64,000 nucleotides of DNA. Origin: Kribbella sp. VKM Ac-2568. Lineage in GTDB: Bacteria; Actinomycetota; Actinomycetes; Propionibacteriales; Kribbellaceae. Below the pieces are notes generated by a model that saw only the letters and a program-made list of their open reading frames with translations, did not search any database and was not told where the DNA came from. Position 1 is the stretch's first letter. Every line of letters begins with the position of its first letter. A program made the position numbers and the translations under genes. The stretch spans positions 186,001 through 250,000 of the forward strand of contig NZ_SLVF01000013.1 in NCBI RefSeq assembly GCF_004345365.1, in the 5' to 3' direction. Of the stretch, positions 49,724 to 58,852 are shown one piece after another.

Positions 49724-51031
49724 TCAGACGGCTTGGGAGAGGGACCGCCCCAGATCGCCGGGAGCTTTGATCAGTACTCGGTCGAGTTCCAGCCATCGGG
49801 CCATCAGCTCGAGCTCGGCCGCCAGCGGTTCGACGATCTCGCCATCGGGTACGCCGGGCTCGGCGGTGACGGTTGGGACGACCAGGGCGGACTCCCGGCG
49901 ATCGGCCTTCAGATCGACCCTGGCGACCAACCGGTCACCGAGCAGGAACGGCAGCACGTAGTACCCGTGGACCCGCTGCGCCGCCGGCGTGTAGATGCTG
50001 ATCCGGTAGAAGAAGTCGAACAGCCGCTGGGTTCGGTCGCGGTTCCAGATCAGCGTGTCGAACGGTGACAGCAAGGCACGCGCCCGAACCGGTCGATCCT
50101 CTGCCGCCGACCACAGGTAGCTCTGCTGGGACACCCCTTCAACGCGTACCGGAACCAGCTCGCCGGTCTCCACCAACTCGCCGATCACGCGCTTGGCGGT
50201 TGCCGTCGGCAACGGGAAGTGCCCGCCGCCGGCGCCACACAACTCGCGCGCGGTCGCGACACCGAGCGACCGCGCCGAGATCCGGACCAGCTCCCGCCGG
50301 GCCTCATCGGCATCGAGCTCAGGCCTGGCGAGTACGGCGGCCGGCAGCACCCGCTCGGTGAGGTCATACAGACGCTCGAAGTTACGCCGCCCCGCGATCG
50401 CGACCTGCCCCGTGCAGAACAGGTACTCCATGGCGATCTTGGCGTCCTGCCAGTTCCACATCCGCCCGGTGCTCGGATCCGGATCCGGGTCGGTCCGCTT
50501 GCGGCGCAGCCCGTCGGGGCTGGCCTCGCCAGCCGTGACCGGCCCACGTTCGGTGACCACGGCAAGCACTTCGTCCACCAGTCCCGGCCGCTCCGCACTC
50601 AGCCGCTGCATACCGGCCACAACCGACCACGGCACCGCCAGCTCCGGATCAAGCGCCGCATCCCACACCTGCTGCTCTGCCACCCGCATCCGCCACCGCA
50701 GCAACGGATAAGCCCCCATCGGAAGCAAACTCGCCTTATGCCCCCAGAAGTGCTCGAACAGCTCCCGCTCCCCCCTGCCCCAAGCCATCCGATCCAACGT
50801 CGCCCGCGAATAGGCCCCCAGCCGAGCAAACAGCGGTAGGTAGTGCGAACGACAAACCACGTTCACCGAGTCGACTTGCAGCACCCCAACCCGTGCAACC
50901 ACCCGGCGAATCTGCCGCACATCAACCCGTCCCGACGGTGGTGGATCCGCAAACCCCTGCGCGTTGAGCGCGAGCCGCCGCGCCACGTCGATCGGAATCG
51001 TCTCCCCGGCCAGCCGCCGAACTGCTGCCAT
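49724..51031 (-). CDS. Winged-helix YcaQ/AlkX-like DNA glycosylase family protein
   Basis: 435 residues of the HTH_42 (DUF1006) family. The VLQVDSVNVVCRSHYLPLFARLG stretch holds the QxD motif used in YcaQ for catalysis. It continues with FEHFWGHKASLLPMGAYPLLRWRM and DTLIWNRDRTQRLFDFFYRISIYTPA (in segments). YcaQ-type enzymes unhook DNA interstrand cross-links. ATG 51031 is followed by a basic start. The upstream GNAT gene is divergent. Actual substrate untested. Confidence 0.87.
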   Translation of the reverse strand: MAAVRRLAGETIPIDVARRLALNAQGFADPPPSGRVDVRQIRRVVARVGVLQVDSVNVVCRSHYLPLFARLGAYSRATLDRMAWGRGERELFEHFWGHKASLLPMGAYPLLRWRMRVAEQQVWDAALDPELAVPWSVVAGMQRLSAERPGLVDEVLAVVTERGPVTAGEASPDGLRRKRTDPDPDPSTGRMWNWQDAKIAMEYLFCTGQVAIAGRRNFERLYDLTERVLPAAVLARPELDADEARRELVRISARSLGVATARELCGAGGGHFPLPTATAKRVIGELVETGELVPVRVEGVSQQSYLWSAAEDRPVRARALLSPFDTLIWNRDRTQRLFDFFYRISIYTPAAQRVHGYYVLPFLLGDRLVARVDLKADRRESALVVPTVTAEPGVPDGEIVEPLAAELELMARWLELDRVLIKAPGDLGRSLSQAV

Positions 51032-51086
51032 GCCCCGAACCTATCCCCCAACGCCCACCGTGGCGCCGCGCGGTAGCGTGGCGCTC

Positions 51087-51527
51087 GTGGTGGACTGGGC
51101 TACTCGGCCGGCGTCGGTGTCGGACGTCGCGCCATTGGCGGAGCTGCGTGCCGTGGTGTTGCGAGCGGATCTGGAACGGCTCGGGCGGTACGACGAGGAA
51201 CGCGTCCGGCAGCGGCTGCGCGACGGGTTCGACCCGGCGCACACCTGGGTCATCGAGGTAGGCGGTGCATTGGCCGGCTGCGTCGCGCTGCGCCCGGCCG
51301 ACGACGCTTACTGGCTAGAGCACTTCTACCTGGCCCCGCATGTACAGGGCAGCGGCATCGGTTCCGGCGTACTGCGCGAACTGCTGGAGCGCTGCGACCG
51401 CAGTGGCGTCCATGTCCGGCTGAACGTGCTGCAGGGCAGCGCGGCCCGACGCCTGTACGAGCGGCACGGATTCACCCTCGAGGCCGAGGATCCGGTGGAC
51501 GTGTTCATGGTTCGCAGGCCGGCCTGA
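51087..51527 (+). CDS. GNAT-family N-acetyltransferase, leaderless
   Basis: 146 residues from GTG 51087. TAGCGT at 51074-51079 is 7 nt upstream, the normal leaderless arrangement. The GNAT motif A is HFYLAPHVQGSGIGSGVLRELLERC (in segments), with the Q-x-x-G-x-G/A loop, and motif B is VLQGSAARRLYERHGF. Substrate unknown. It is divergent from the YcaQ-like gene, with little space for control sites. Confidence 0.88.
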   Translation: MVDWATRPASVSDVAPLAELRAVVLRADLERLGRYDEERVRQRLRDGFDPAHTWVIEVGGALAGCVALRPADDAYWLEHFYLAPHVQGSGIGSGVLRELLERCDRSGVHVRLNVLQGSAARRLYERHGFTLEAEDPVDVFMVRRPA

Positions 51528-51570
51528 GACCCCGCTGCTTGCAGGGTGGGTCGGGTGGGCGCATCGTGGA

Positions 51571-51813
51571 GTGGTGGCCAAGCAGAAGTGGGACGAACTC
51601 AGTGATCGCAAGCGTCTCCTCATCATCGTGAGCGGTGTTCTCGAGAGTGCGCTGAAGGTCGCCGCCTTGGTTGACCTCGCCCGTCGACCGGCCGCCGAGG
51701 TCAGAGGGTCCAAGGTCCCCTGGGCCGTAGCCATCGCGCTGACCAACTCGCTCGGCATGGTTCCGATCACCTACTTCGTCTACGGCCGCCAAAGGCCGCC
51801 TACCACGACCTAG
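51571..51813 (+). CDS. Small membrane protein
   Basis: 80 residues from GTG 51571 (or GTG 51574). Two hydrophobic segments flank RRPAAEVRGSKVPWAVAIALTNSLG and the protein ends with TYFVYGRQRPPTTT. The pattern W-x-ELSDRKRLLIIVSGVLESALKVAAL is common in actinobacterial small membrane proteins related to PLDc_N. Function unknown. The 200 bp after it hold no convincing gene. Confidence 0.7.
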   Translation: MVAKQKWDELSDRKRLLIIVSGVLESALKVAALVDLARRPAAEVRGSKVPWAVAIALTNSLGMVPITYFVYGRQRPPTTT

Positions 51814-51999
51814 AACCCGAGGCGTCATGGTCCGACTGCTGCGACCTCACCGCAGGCAACCACTTGATCGGACCGGATGCGTCCTCGCAGTACTGGCGTT
51901 TCTGGATGCCACACTTCCACCCCGGTGACGCGGATGCGATCTCCAACCACGGGCGTCCACCGCCACACGTGTCTGCTGAACCCGCGGTGGATCGAGGCT

Positions 52000-52005
52000 T
52001 AGGGT
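52000..52005 (+). promoter_or_regulatory. Leaderless -10 element TAGGGT
   Basis: TAGGGT lies exactly 6 nt before the GTG at 52012, so transcription would begin at or one base from the start codon. Confidence 0.65.
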
Positions 52006-52011
52006 CGTACC

Positions 52012-53007
52012 GTGAGCACCTCGCAGGGCACGGCCGCGTCGACCGGTGGCGAGAGCCTCCTGACCGTCGTCGTCGCGTTGACCGCCAACCTGCTGATCGC
52101 GGTCGCGAAGACATTCGCTGCCGTCATCACCGGCTCCGCATCGATGATGGCGGAGGCAGCGCACTCCTGGGCGGACACCGGCAACGAGGTCTTCCTCCTG
52201 ATCGGTGAGCGGCAGGCCGGCAGGCCCGCCGACCGGGCTCATCCGCTGGGCTACGGCCGGGTCGGCTACATCTGGTCGATGTTCGCGGCGTTCGGGTTGT
52301 TCACCGTGGGCGCGGCGGTCTCGATCTGGCACGGGATCCAGTCGCTGCGCAACCCGCACGCGGACGACTCGTCGTACGTGTGGGCGTACGCCGTCCTCGC
52401 GATCTCCTTCGTCCTGGAAGGCATCTCCTTCCTGCAGGCCCTCCGGCAGACGAGAGCCGGCGCAACGCAACGCCGACTCCGCCCGCTGCGCTACCTGAAG
52501 GTCACCTCGAACCCCATGCTGCGCGCGGTGTTCGCCGAAGACCTGTCGGCGCTGATCGGCATCATCATCGCGACGCTCGCCATCACCCTGCACCAACTCA
52601 CCGGCAACGCGGCCTGGGACGCGATCGGCTCCATCGTGGTCGGCCTGCTGCTTGCCTTCGTCGCCCTGTTCCTGATCAGCCGCAACATGGACTTCCTCAC
52701 CGGCGAGGCCGTAACCCCACTCGCCCGCAACCGCGCCCTACGAGCCCTCCTCGACCACGACGACATCGAACGAGTCAGCTTCCTCCACATGGAATGGGTA
52801 GGCGCCGACAAAATCTTCTTGGTCGCCGCGGTCGACGTCACCGGCAACGCCCCGGAATCCGACGTCGCTGTACGCCTCAACACAGTAGAAGACGCCCTGA
52901 ACGCCCGCCCAGAAATCGAACGCGCCGTCCTGACCCTCACCCGCCCCGGCGACCCCACAGACCTCCGCCCAGAACAACTCCCACCCTGGTACGTCGAATC
53001 CCCCTGA
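52012..53007 (+). CDS. Cation diffusion facilitator (CDF) transporter
   Basis: 331 residues, six membrane helices. Metal-site residues are in MMAEAAHSWADTGNEVFLLIG (helix 2, H and D) and EDLSALIGIIIATLAI (helix 5, D). Pairs of Asp/His typical of Zn2+/Fe2+ CDF exporters appear in this order, and the C-terminal cytoplasmic domain (about 230-320) is present. GTG 52012 is leaderless. It exports divalent metal ions from the cytosol. No regulator nearby. Confidence 0.93.
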   Translation: MSTSQGTAASTGGESLLTVVVALTANLLIAVAKTFAAVITGSASMMAEAAHSWADTGNEVFLLIGERQAGRPADRAHPLGYGRVGYIWSMFAAFGLFTVGAAVSIWHGIQSLRNPHADDSSYVWAYAVLAISFVLEGISFLQALRQTRAGATQRRLRPLRYLKVTSNPMLRAVFAEDLSALIGIIIATLAITLHQLTGNAAWDAIGSIVVGLLLAFVALFLISRNMDFLTGEAVTPLARNRALRALLDHDDIERVSFLHMEWVGADKIFLVAAVDVTGNAPESDVAVRLNTVEDALNARPEIERAVLTLTRPGDPTDLRPEQLPPWYVESP

Positions 53008-53074
53008 GAGCCGCCTTCAGGCCATCCAAAGATCCGACCTGTCCGGCATCGTCACGGCGATCGGGAGGGGCGCC

Positions 53075-53372
53075 ATGATAGTGCTTGATGATGCCTCGGT
53101 GTCGGCCTGGAAAGACATCGCGATCCCCTTGATCCTGGGGGTCCTCGCTGCTGGAATCGCCGCCTCTGGCCGTCGCTGCAAAGTCTTCAGCTGGGTTGGA
53201 AGTTCCAGCGTCTGATCCGCCGGGAGCTCGCCGAGATCGACCCCGATCCGCGGGTACCGGCCGGCGGGACGAATTTAGCAAGCTGCGGACCGACCTCAAG
53301 ATCGACCTTGGCGTCCGGCAACCGCAAGAACGCGAAGCTGCGCTCGCCTGGCCTGAGGAAGAGCGATCGTGA
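53075..53372 (+). pseudogene. Frameshifted small gene remnant
   Basis: ATG 53075 (GGGAGGGG upstream) opens MIVLDDASVSAWKDIAIPLILGVLAAG and soon stops near 53215. A second frame then reads ...WKFQRLIRRELAEIDPDPR and a third reads SKLRTDLKIDLGVRQPQEREAALAWPEEERS to a stop at 53372. Joining the three gives a continuous coding-like protein with one membrane helix and a charged tail. The likely cause is at least two frameshifts. Parent family not recognised. Confidence 0.55.
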
Positions 53373-53459
53373 CGCAGCGGTGTTTCCAACGCGCAATTGA
53401 TTCAATTGGTTATCGGGGCCGGATTTTCGCGTATCGGTACTGAATAGTTGACAAGTATG

Positions 53460-53802
53460 TTCGCGGTTCAGTCTCGAAGAAACGCAGCACCAGGGGATCA
53501 CAATGCCGGGCCGCCGCGGCCGTAAGAACGACCCGCTCTACCGTGCCCGGCGAACCCTGCACACCGGTGCCGACCTGCTCACCGACAAGCAGGCCGCCCG
53601 ACTCACGGCCCTGTTCGCCATCGATGAGCACGTCGAGGTCGAGGCCACCTGGGGCATCTACCAGCGGATGATCGCCGCCTACCGGCACCCCGACCCAGCC
53701 GCGGGCCGCGAGCTGATGGTCAAACTGATCGAGTCGCTCAGCGCCGGCGTCCCCAGGCCGCTGGTCGAGATCGCCAAGCACGGCCACACCCTGAGCAAGT
53801 GA
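53460..53802 (+). pseudogene. ISL3-like transposase C-terminal fragment
   Basis: From ATG 53503 there is an open frame of 99 residues, GRRGRKNDPLYRARRTLHTGADLL... and EATWGIYQRMIAAYRHP, matching the C-terminal region of ISL3-type DDE transposases. Similarity seems to continue in frame slightly upstream of the ATG. The catalytic DDE core is absent, so it is an immobile remnant. I see no inverted terminal repeats. Confidence 0.7.
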
Positions 53803-54051
53803 GCCGCTGACGTACTCATTCAGACCCCGACTACACCCTGCATTGGTGAAGAGCCGCTCTTCCTGGGGGTCGGCCAAAGATACGACGGAAACCGGCAACC
53901 AGTGATCTTGAGTTGAACTTGCCGCAGGTGAGGTGCTCGGGCGGATCGGCGTCGGCTGCCCGACCAGGGACAGCGATGCGCAAACGCGGCCGGAGGCCCG
54001 ATCTTGTGTCACCGTTCGCAGTGGACTTCTTCGCGTACCCGCTCCGATCGG

Positions 54052-54633
54052 TCAACGGCGCACCCGATAGCGCAGGTGAAGCACCCGGTTGCCCTGAATC
54101 ACCACGTCAGGATCCTCCAACAGGTGCTGCGCGTCGACCGACCCGAAGTAGCGCTTGCCGGACCCGAACACGACGGGTACGACGTCCATGCGCACCTCGT
54201 CGATCAGGCCCGCGGCAAGCACCTGGCCACCGACCTCGCCGGCGGCGACCTCGACCATGCGGTCACCCGCAAGCTCCTGCGCCTTGGCCACGGCTGCCTC
54301 GACGCCGTCGACGAAGTGAAACGGCGCCTCGGGGTCCCAGCCCTCGGGCTTCGGCCGGTGCGTCACGACGACCACGTGGTCGATCCCGCCCGGAGGCTTC
54401 CCGTCCCAGCCGTCGGTTATGTCGAAGACGTGGCGGCCGACGAGTGTCGCCCCGATCTGGTCCCAGTACGCCCGGGTGTAGTCGTAGGACACCTGCGACA
54501 CCTTTAACTCGCCGCTCTCGTCCAACGGGACGTCACCGCTGGACAACCAGTCGAACAGCGGTCCGGGCTGGTCATTCTCGTCCGCGACGAAGCCGTCCAC
54601 CGACACCGAGCTGTACATGACCACCTTGCCCAC
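54052..54633 (-). CDS. Dihydrofolate reductase-like (RibD C-terminal) protein
   Basis: 193 residues from GTG 54633 (GGAG 6 nt upstream). The fold begins KVVMYSSVSVDGFVADENDQPGPLFDWL and continues to GATLVGRHVFDITDGW, then VAAGEVGGQVLAAGLIDEVRMDVVPVVFGSGKRYF (segments), all typical of the RibD_C/dihydrofolate reductase-like family in actinobacteria. NADPH-dependent reduction is expected; substrate unknown. It sits just after the broken AraC gene and was probably its target. Confidence 0.88.
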   Translation of the reverse strand: MGKVVMYSSVSVDGFVADENDQPGPLFDWLSSGDVPLDESGELKVSQVSYDYTRAYWDQIGATLVGRHVFDITDGWDGKPPGGIDHVVVVTHRPKPEGWDPEAPFHFVDGVEAAVAKAQELAGDRMVEVAAGEVGGQVLAAGLIDEVRMDVVPVVFGSGKRYFGSVDAQHLLEDPDVVIQGNRVLHLRYRVRR

Positions 54634-54700
54634 GGGGCTCTCCTCTGCTTTGGGGTGCCCCCAAATTAGCGGTGTCGTGAGCTGTCGCTCTTGTAAGAAA

Positions 54701-55539
54701 TCAATCGGCCGGCAGCGGCCAGCCGTCCAGCGCGTGGCCGGGATGTTCGCGCAGGAACCGCCGCCGGACTTCGACGTACCGGGTCGGCGTGAGCCCGGTG
54801 AACGCCCGGAACTCGTGGCCGAAGTGGGCCTGGTCGAAGTAGCCTGCGCCAGCGGCGAGGTCGCCCCAGTCGATCGGTCCGGCGGGGTTGATCGCGAACA
54901 CGGTGGCGGCGAAGCGGTAGGTGCGCGCCAGCCGCTTCGGCGTGACGCCGATGAGCTCCTTGAACCGCTGTGCCAGATGAGTGGTGCTGACACCGGCTGC
55001 CACGCTCAGGTCGCCGATCGCCACCGCCCCGCTGGTCGTCGCGATGACGCTGCTCGTATGGCGGGACCAGCCCCAGGCCGGCGGTCTCGCACAGCCGTCG
55101 CATCAGCTCCCCCTCGAGCAGCGTCAGCATCTCGTGCGGTCCGTCCGCCGTGGCCAGCCGGTCTCGCAGCTCAGCAATGGCGGGACGGCCCCAAACCTGC
55201 TCTACCGTCACCGGCCGGTCACACAGCTCGGCCGCGGGCATCGGTAGGAACGGCGCCGGCCCCCACGGCTTGAAGTGCACGCCAACGGACCGGGTCCGGA
55301 GTGGAGCCGAACTCCAACGCGCGGGTGGGCATGGTGACCACGCAGCCGTCGGCGTACTCGGCCGTCTCGATGTCGGTGCCGGCGCGGATGCGGAACGGCG
55401 CCCCGAGGTTGACGATGAGCAACGCTGACGGCATCGGCGGCAGCGTCAGCCGGGCGTACGGCGGCGCACCCTCCAGGTAGTAAAGGTCGTCGATCAGCCC
55501 GTCCAGCGGCGGTCGCGGCACTCTGGACACGTACTCCAT
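54701..55539 (-). pseudogene. AraC-family regulator broken by two frameshifts
   Basis: The gene reads through three frames. The start MEYVSRVPRPPLDGLIDDLYYLEGAPP is at ATG 55539. Near 55300 the reading shifts to a frame with FKPWGPAPFLPMPAAELCDRPVTVEQVWGRPAIAELRDRLA, and near 55050 to a third with AIGDLSVAAGVSTTHLAQRFKELIGVTPKRLARTYRF, the AraC HTH pair (all in segments). Each part alone is incomplete. Real decay or sequencing errors are both possible, but the location in a decayed island favours decay. Confidence 0.75.
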
Positions 55540-55761
55540 GCCCACAGCATCGCCGACGCCCCGTCGGCATCCCGCGCCGGGATGGTCCAGCCGCGCTGCC
55601 GCCAGCATCGAGCCGGCGCCGATCCCGGACCAGCGCGGCCGGCCGCGAACATTTGCGTGGGTTACGCGTGCTGCGTGAGCGATGGAGGATTCTCGGCCCT
55701 CCAGTTTCGCCCTGCAAGGGAGAGGCGCTAAACCAACCCTCTGCTGCGTTACCGTGCCCTG

Positions 55762-56130
55762 CTACGCGGCCGCGGGCTGTTCGCCGCCAAAGTCGACCTC
55801 GTCCAGCGCGGGGTCGAACACGTCCGGCGGGATGTGGAGTTCGTCGGTTGCGTAGGCGCCGAACCGGAGGATGTGGGAGGTCAGGTAGGGCGAGAGCTGG
55901 GCCAGACCCTCAGCGGTCACCTGCCACCCCCCGGCAACCAGCTGCCGGATGACCTCCATCATGTCGATCGCGGTCTGGAACACGATCAGGTTGCACAGCA
56001 GCGAGTTCCATTTGACCGACTTTTCCTGCTCGGCCGGGTCGTTCTCGGCGATCACGCCCTGGTTGCCGAACCGGGGTCTAGGCGGAGAACCCGTTGTAGG
56101 CCTCGGCCTTGTTGGTGGCCGCGCGACAAT
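55762..56130 (-). pseudogene. Tn3-family transposase C-terminal remnant
   Basis: On the minus strand TNKAEAYNGFSA (from about 56125) is followed by a stop and frame change, then FGNQGVIAENDPAEQEKSVKWNSLL and ending LSPYLTSHILRFGAYATDELHIP (segments). This is the C-terminus of Tn3-family transposases, where the pattern NKAEAYNGF...GVIAENDP is conserved. It is missing most of the enzyme and has a frameshift, so it is a relic. Confidence 0.8.
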
Positions 56131-56493
56131 CGGCGCGTCAGCGTCACCGAAGACACTTTGCATCGTGAAGAGCCCGGAAACACGTCACGGCGACACACAG
56201 CGGGTCCATATTTGGTCCGGCCAAAGCGCTGCCCGGTCCCTGGTGGGCAGCCGCGATCGCTCCGGTGAGGGCGCCCTCCGAGCACTCCCCACCGCCACCG
56301 CTACCGGCCTCGGACGGCCGCGAAAACCCACCGACTCCGGGGAGTCCCTGGCCGAGCCTGGTCCCGCACTCATGTCTCCTTTCCTGGCATGACCCCGATC
56401 GGTCGCTCTCATCCGTGAAGACCACCCCGAGCTGTGACACCTCGATCTCGGAGACCAGCAGGCAACCGATACCCCACGTCCCGGAGCGCGGTA
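56131..56493. other. Gene-free stretch between Tn3 relic and PASTA gene
   Basis: About 360 bp with no supported gene on either strand, no repeat and no convincing hairpin. The composition is as GC-rich as the genes. It may hold the promoter of the PASTA gene; I see no clear -35/-10 pair. Confidence 0.5.
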
Positions 56494-56507
56494 TCAAGCG
56501 CGCTTGA
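56494..56507. promoter_or_regulatory. 14-bp perfect palindrome TCAAGCGCGCTTGA
   Basis: It lies 17 bp upstream of the PASTA protein start and overlaps the beginning of its AAGGAGG ribosome site (56507-56513). It could be an operator or an RNA hairpin that hides the ribosome site. Confidence 0.5.
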
Positions 56508-56524
56508 AGGAGGCTCCGATAGGT

Positions 56525-58162
56525 GTGACCACCTCCAGGGCTCATCGCACAAAGCAACTGATTGCTGCTGCAGGGCTTTCCATCGCCCTGTCATTCACAG
56601 CGTTGCTGTCGCCTGGAACCGACGCCGCGGCCGTTCCCCAAGATCGATGCTGGCCCCGCACCGACACCAGCCCGTGGAGGGGCTCATCTTTGGACCCTCC
56701 CGACGTACGCGGCCTGTCGGTGGAAGCGGCAGTGGCACGTCTCGGATCCACGAGCTGCATGGTCATGAACGACAGCCCTTCGAAGGTCGACGAGAACGCC
56801 GTCGTGGTTGCCCGGCAAGAGGTGCGCAGCACGCCAGACCCCGACGGGGTTGCCCCGGTGGTGGCTCTCTGGCGCGGTGTGGTGGTGCCTGACCTCGTCG
56901 GGAAGACGTTGGGCGCCGCAGAAGAGATCGCGGCGCAACTCGCGCTCGTGGTTCGAACGTCGCCGTCCAAGGCGGCTGCGGACTGGACGGTCAGTCGACA
57001 GCGACCCGGTGCCGGCGCATACCAAGTGTTCGGTCAGGAGGTCCTACTGATCCTCAGCGAGCCCGTCCAGCCGGTGCCGGTGCCGGTGCCGGTGCTGGTC
57101 CCAGATCTGATCGATCACAACGAGGACGAGGCCAAGGCGCTGGTCGAGAAAGCCGAGCTCGTCTACGTGCCACGGATCGTCAAGGACGGCAAGCGTCCCG
57201 GCCGCGTGGTGAGCCAACAGCCCCGACCGGGAGAGCTTGTGGATCGCGCCAGTGTGGTGACGGCTGACATCCGTCGGTTGCCCATGATCAAGCCAGTGGT
57301 TGTGCCCAATGTGGTCGACCAGACAGAGACGGATGCACGCAGGGCGGTCGAGATCGTCAAGCTGGTGTTCGATCCTAGGATCGTCAAGGACGGTCCCGGA
57401 CTCGGATTGGTCGTGCGGCAGTCACCCAAAGGCGGTCTCGCGGTAGCGCCCGGCACCGTGGTCACCGTCGAGATCGAACGCGCCTCCGCAGGGCCCGCGC
57501 CGGTCCGGACAGTCGTGCCAGACGTCGTCGGACGGCGCGAGCCCTCCGCACGGGAGGCGATCGGGGTGGCTCGACTGAGATTTCAGTCTCGAGTAGTCCG
57601 TCCCGGGACGGCCGCGGGGATCGTCTTGAACCAGCGTCCGCCGGCCGGCACCGAGGTCGACGTCGGCAGCGTCGTCGTGGTCGATCTGACCCGCGAGCCG
57701 AAACCGAAACTCGTACCAGTTCCTGACCTGCTCAACCGGAGTGAGGACGAGGCGCGCGGCGCGGTCGAGGGCGTCCAGCTGCTCTTTGATCTGATCGGCG
57801 GAAGTGATGCGTCGGGTCGGGCGCGTCATGTGATTCGCCAACTACCGCGCGCTGGTGAGCTCGTGCCAACAGGAACGACGGTGACGGTGGAGTTCGCAAC
57901 CAACGAGTCGACCTGGCCGTCATGGTTGCTGCCGCTGCTGATCGGGTTTGGCCTCCTGGCAGCCGGCACAGCCAACCGCCTTCAGCACCGGCGCCATCCA
58001 GACCGCATCCGTCCGCTGCCGGGAGTTGAAGCAGCCGGTCGGTTGCTGACTCCGGCGAGTCCGCACATCCACGAATCCGGCCCAGCACACCGAATCCGCG
58101 TCAAGACTCGCCTTGATCGCGGGCGACAGCACCTGCAGGAGAAGTCCGATGGACACCAGTAA
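56525..58162 (+). CDS. Secreted multi-PASTA membrane protein
   Basis: About 545 residues from GTG 56525. A signal peptide (LIAAAGLSIALSFTALLSPGTDA) is followed by six PASTA-type repeats; the clear ones begin VVVPDLVGK, VLVPDLIDHNEDEAK, VVVPNVVDQTETDAR, TVVPDVVGRREPSAR and VPVPDLLNRSEDEAR. A short VPVPVPV linker lies between repeats. A C-terminal membrane helix (WLLPLLIGFGLLAAGTA) and a basic cytosolic tail end the protein. PASTA domains usually bind muropeptides or beta-lactams. No kinase domain is attached here, which is unusual for this many PASTA copies. It overlaps the next gene by 14 bp. Confidence 0.82.
   Translation: MTTSRAHRTKQLIAAAGLSIALSFTALLSPGTDAAAVPQDRCWPRTDTSPWRGSSLDPPDVRGLSVEAAVARLGSTSCMVMNDSPSKVDENAVVVARQEVRSTPDPDGVAPVVALWRGVVVPDLVGKTLGAAEEIAAQLALVVRTSPSKAAADWTVSRQRPGAGAYQVFGQEVLLILSEPVQPVPVPVPVLVPDLIDHNEDEAKALVEKAELVYVPRIVKDGKRPGRVVSQQPRPGELVDRASVVTADIRRLPMIKPVVVPNVVDQTETDARRAVEIVKLVFDPRIVKDGPGLGLVVRQSPKGGLAVAPGTVVTVEIERASAGPAPVRTVVPDVVGRREPSAREAIGVARLRFQSRVVRPGTAAGIVLNQRPPAGTEVDVGSVVVVDLTREPKPKLVPVPDLLNRSEDEARGAVEGVQLLFDLIGGSDASGRARHVIRQLPRAGELVPTGTTVTVEFATNESTWPSWLLPLLIGFGLLAAGTANRLQHRRHPDRIRPLPGVEAAGRLLTPASPHIHESGPAHRIRVKTRLDRGRQHLQEKSDGHQ
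57071..57094 (+). repeat. Four tandem CCGGTG units
   Basis: In-frame CCGGTG repeat coding for alternating Pro-Val between PASTA repeats 2 and 3. Copy number could vary by slippage without breaking the frame. Confidence 0.8.
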
Positions 58163-58745
58163 CCACCGCGTCACGATCATCTCCCACTTCAACCAGACCA
58201 GCCGCGACGCCTCGGCTGAGCTGAACGAACTAGTCACCAACAGCAAGGTCCTCGAGCTCGCGCCTCGCCTCGGTCCGGTTGGCCCACTCGTGTCGGGTCC
58301 CGTGGCCGGCGCGCTCGCAGAGACCCTCGACCGCGACCTGGGTGCCCCCATCCTGTGGGCCTGGCGGACGCACCGTGACCTCAAGTTGGCGGCGACGGCC
58401 ACCCTCGCGGGCACTGGCCCCCCCGAGTATGTGACCTTGGCCAGGCACGAAATCTCGTCGATCCATCACCCAGAGGTCGACGTGACCGTCGACCTGCAAC
58501 CTCCGGTGACCATCACCTTCGATCTCACCTTCCTCTTCAAGCTGGATGCCCTCCTCCTGACCATTCAGAGAGGCCTCCTCATCGGGCTGAGTCCAGCCGC
58601 GTGCATGGTCGAACTCACCTTCGGAGCACACGGAATCAACGTCTCCCGCTCCGCAAAGTACGCCCTCGCAGAGTTGGTGACTCTGCCAACCGGCGTGCGA
58701 CTCCTACCAGTATCGGCCTACGCAGCCGGACGCCAACCACTCTGA
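58149..58745 (+). CDS. Hypothetical protein coupled to PASTA gene
   Basis: 198 residues from ATG 58149 (AGGAG 8 nt upstream), overlapping the PASTA stop. It looks soluble and mixed alpha/beta, with DVTVDLQPPVTITFDLTFLFKLDALLLTIQRG as its most striking part. No recognised family. Translational coupling suggests that it acts with the PASTA protein at the membrane. Confidence 0.7.
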   Translation: MDTSNHRVTIISHFNQTSRDASAELNELVTNSKVLELAPRLGPVGPLVSGPVAGALAETLDRDLGAPILWAWRTHRDLKLAATATLAGTGPPEYVTLARHEISSIHHPEVDVTVDLQPPVTITFDLTFLFKLDALLLTIQRGLLIGLSPAACMVELTFGAHGINVSRSAKYALAELVTLPTGVRLLPVSAYAAGRQPL

Positions 58746-58852
58746 TCAAGGCAGCATCCAGTGGGATTGCATGTATCTGGAGGTCTGCTGGTGCGGTCCG
58801 TCTAGTGAGAGCCCTGAACAGCAGAGGCCCGAACTTGGGGGGACCCAGCATC

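Noticed and set aside
51814..52000. Short frames between the small membrane gene and the CDF gene
   Set aside because: No ribosome site, no domain and no conservation evidence; treated as intergenic.
53460..56130. A complete insertion sequence or transposon
   Set aside because: Only C-terminal transposase pieces, no inverted terminal repeats or target duplications found by eye.
57071..57094. Tandem CCGGTG as a possible CRISPR or satellite
   Set aside because: Only four 6-bp units, in frame and coding for Pro-Val. No CRISPR array with spacers was seen anywhere in the window.
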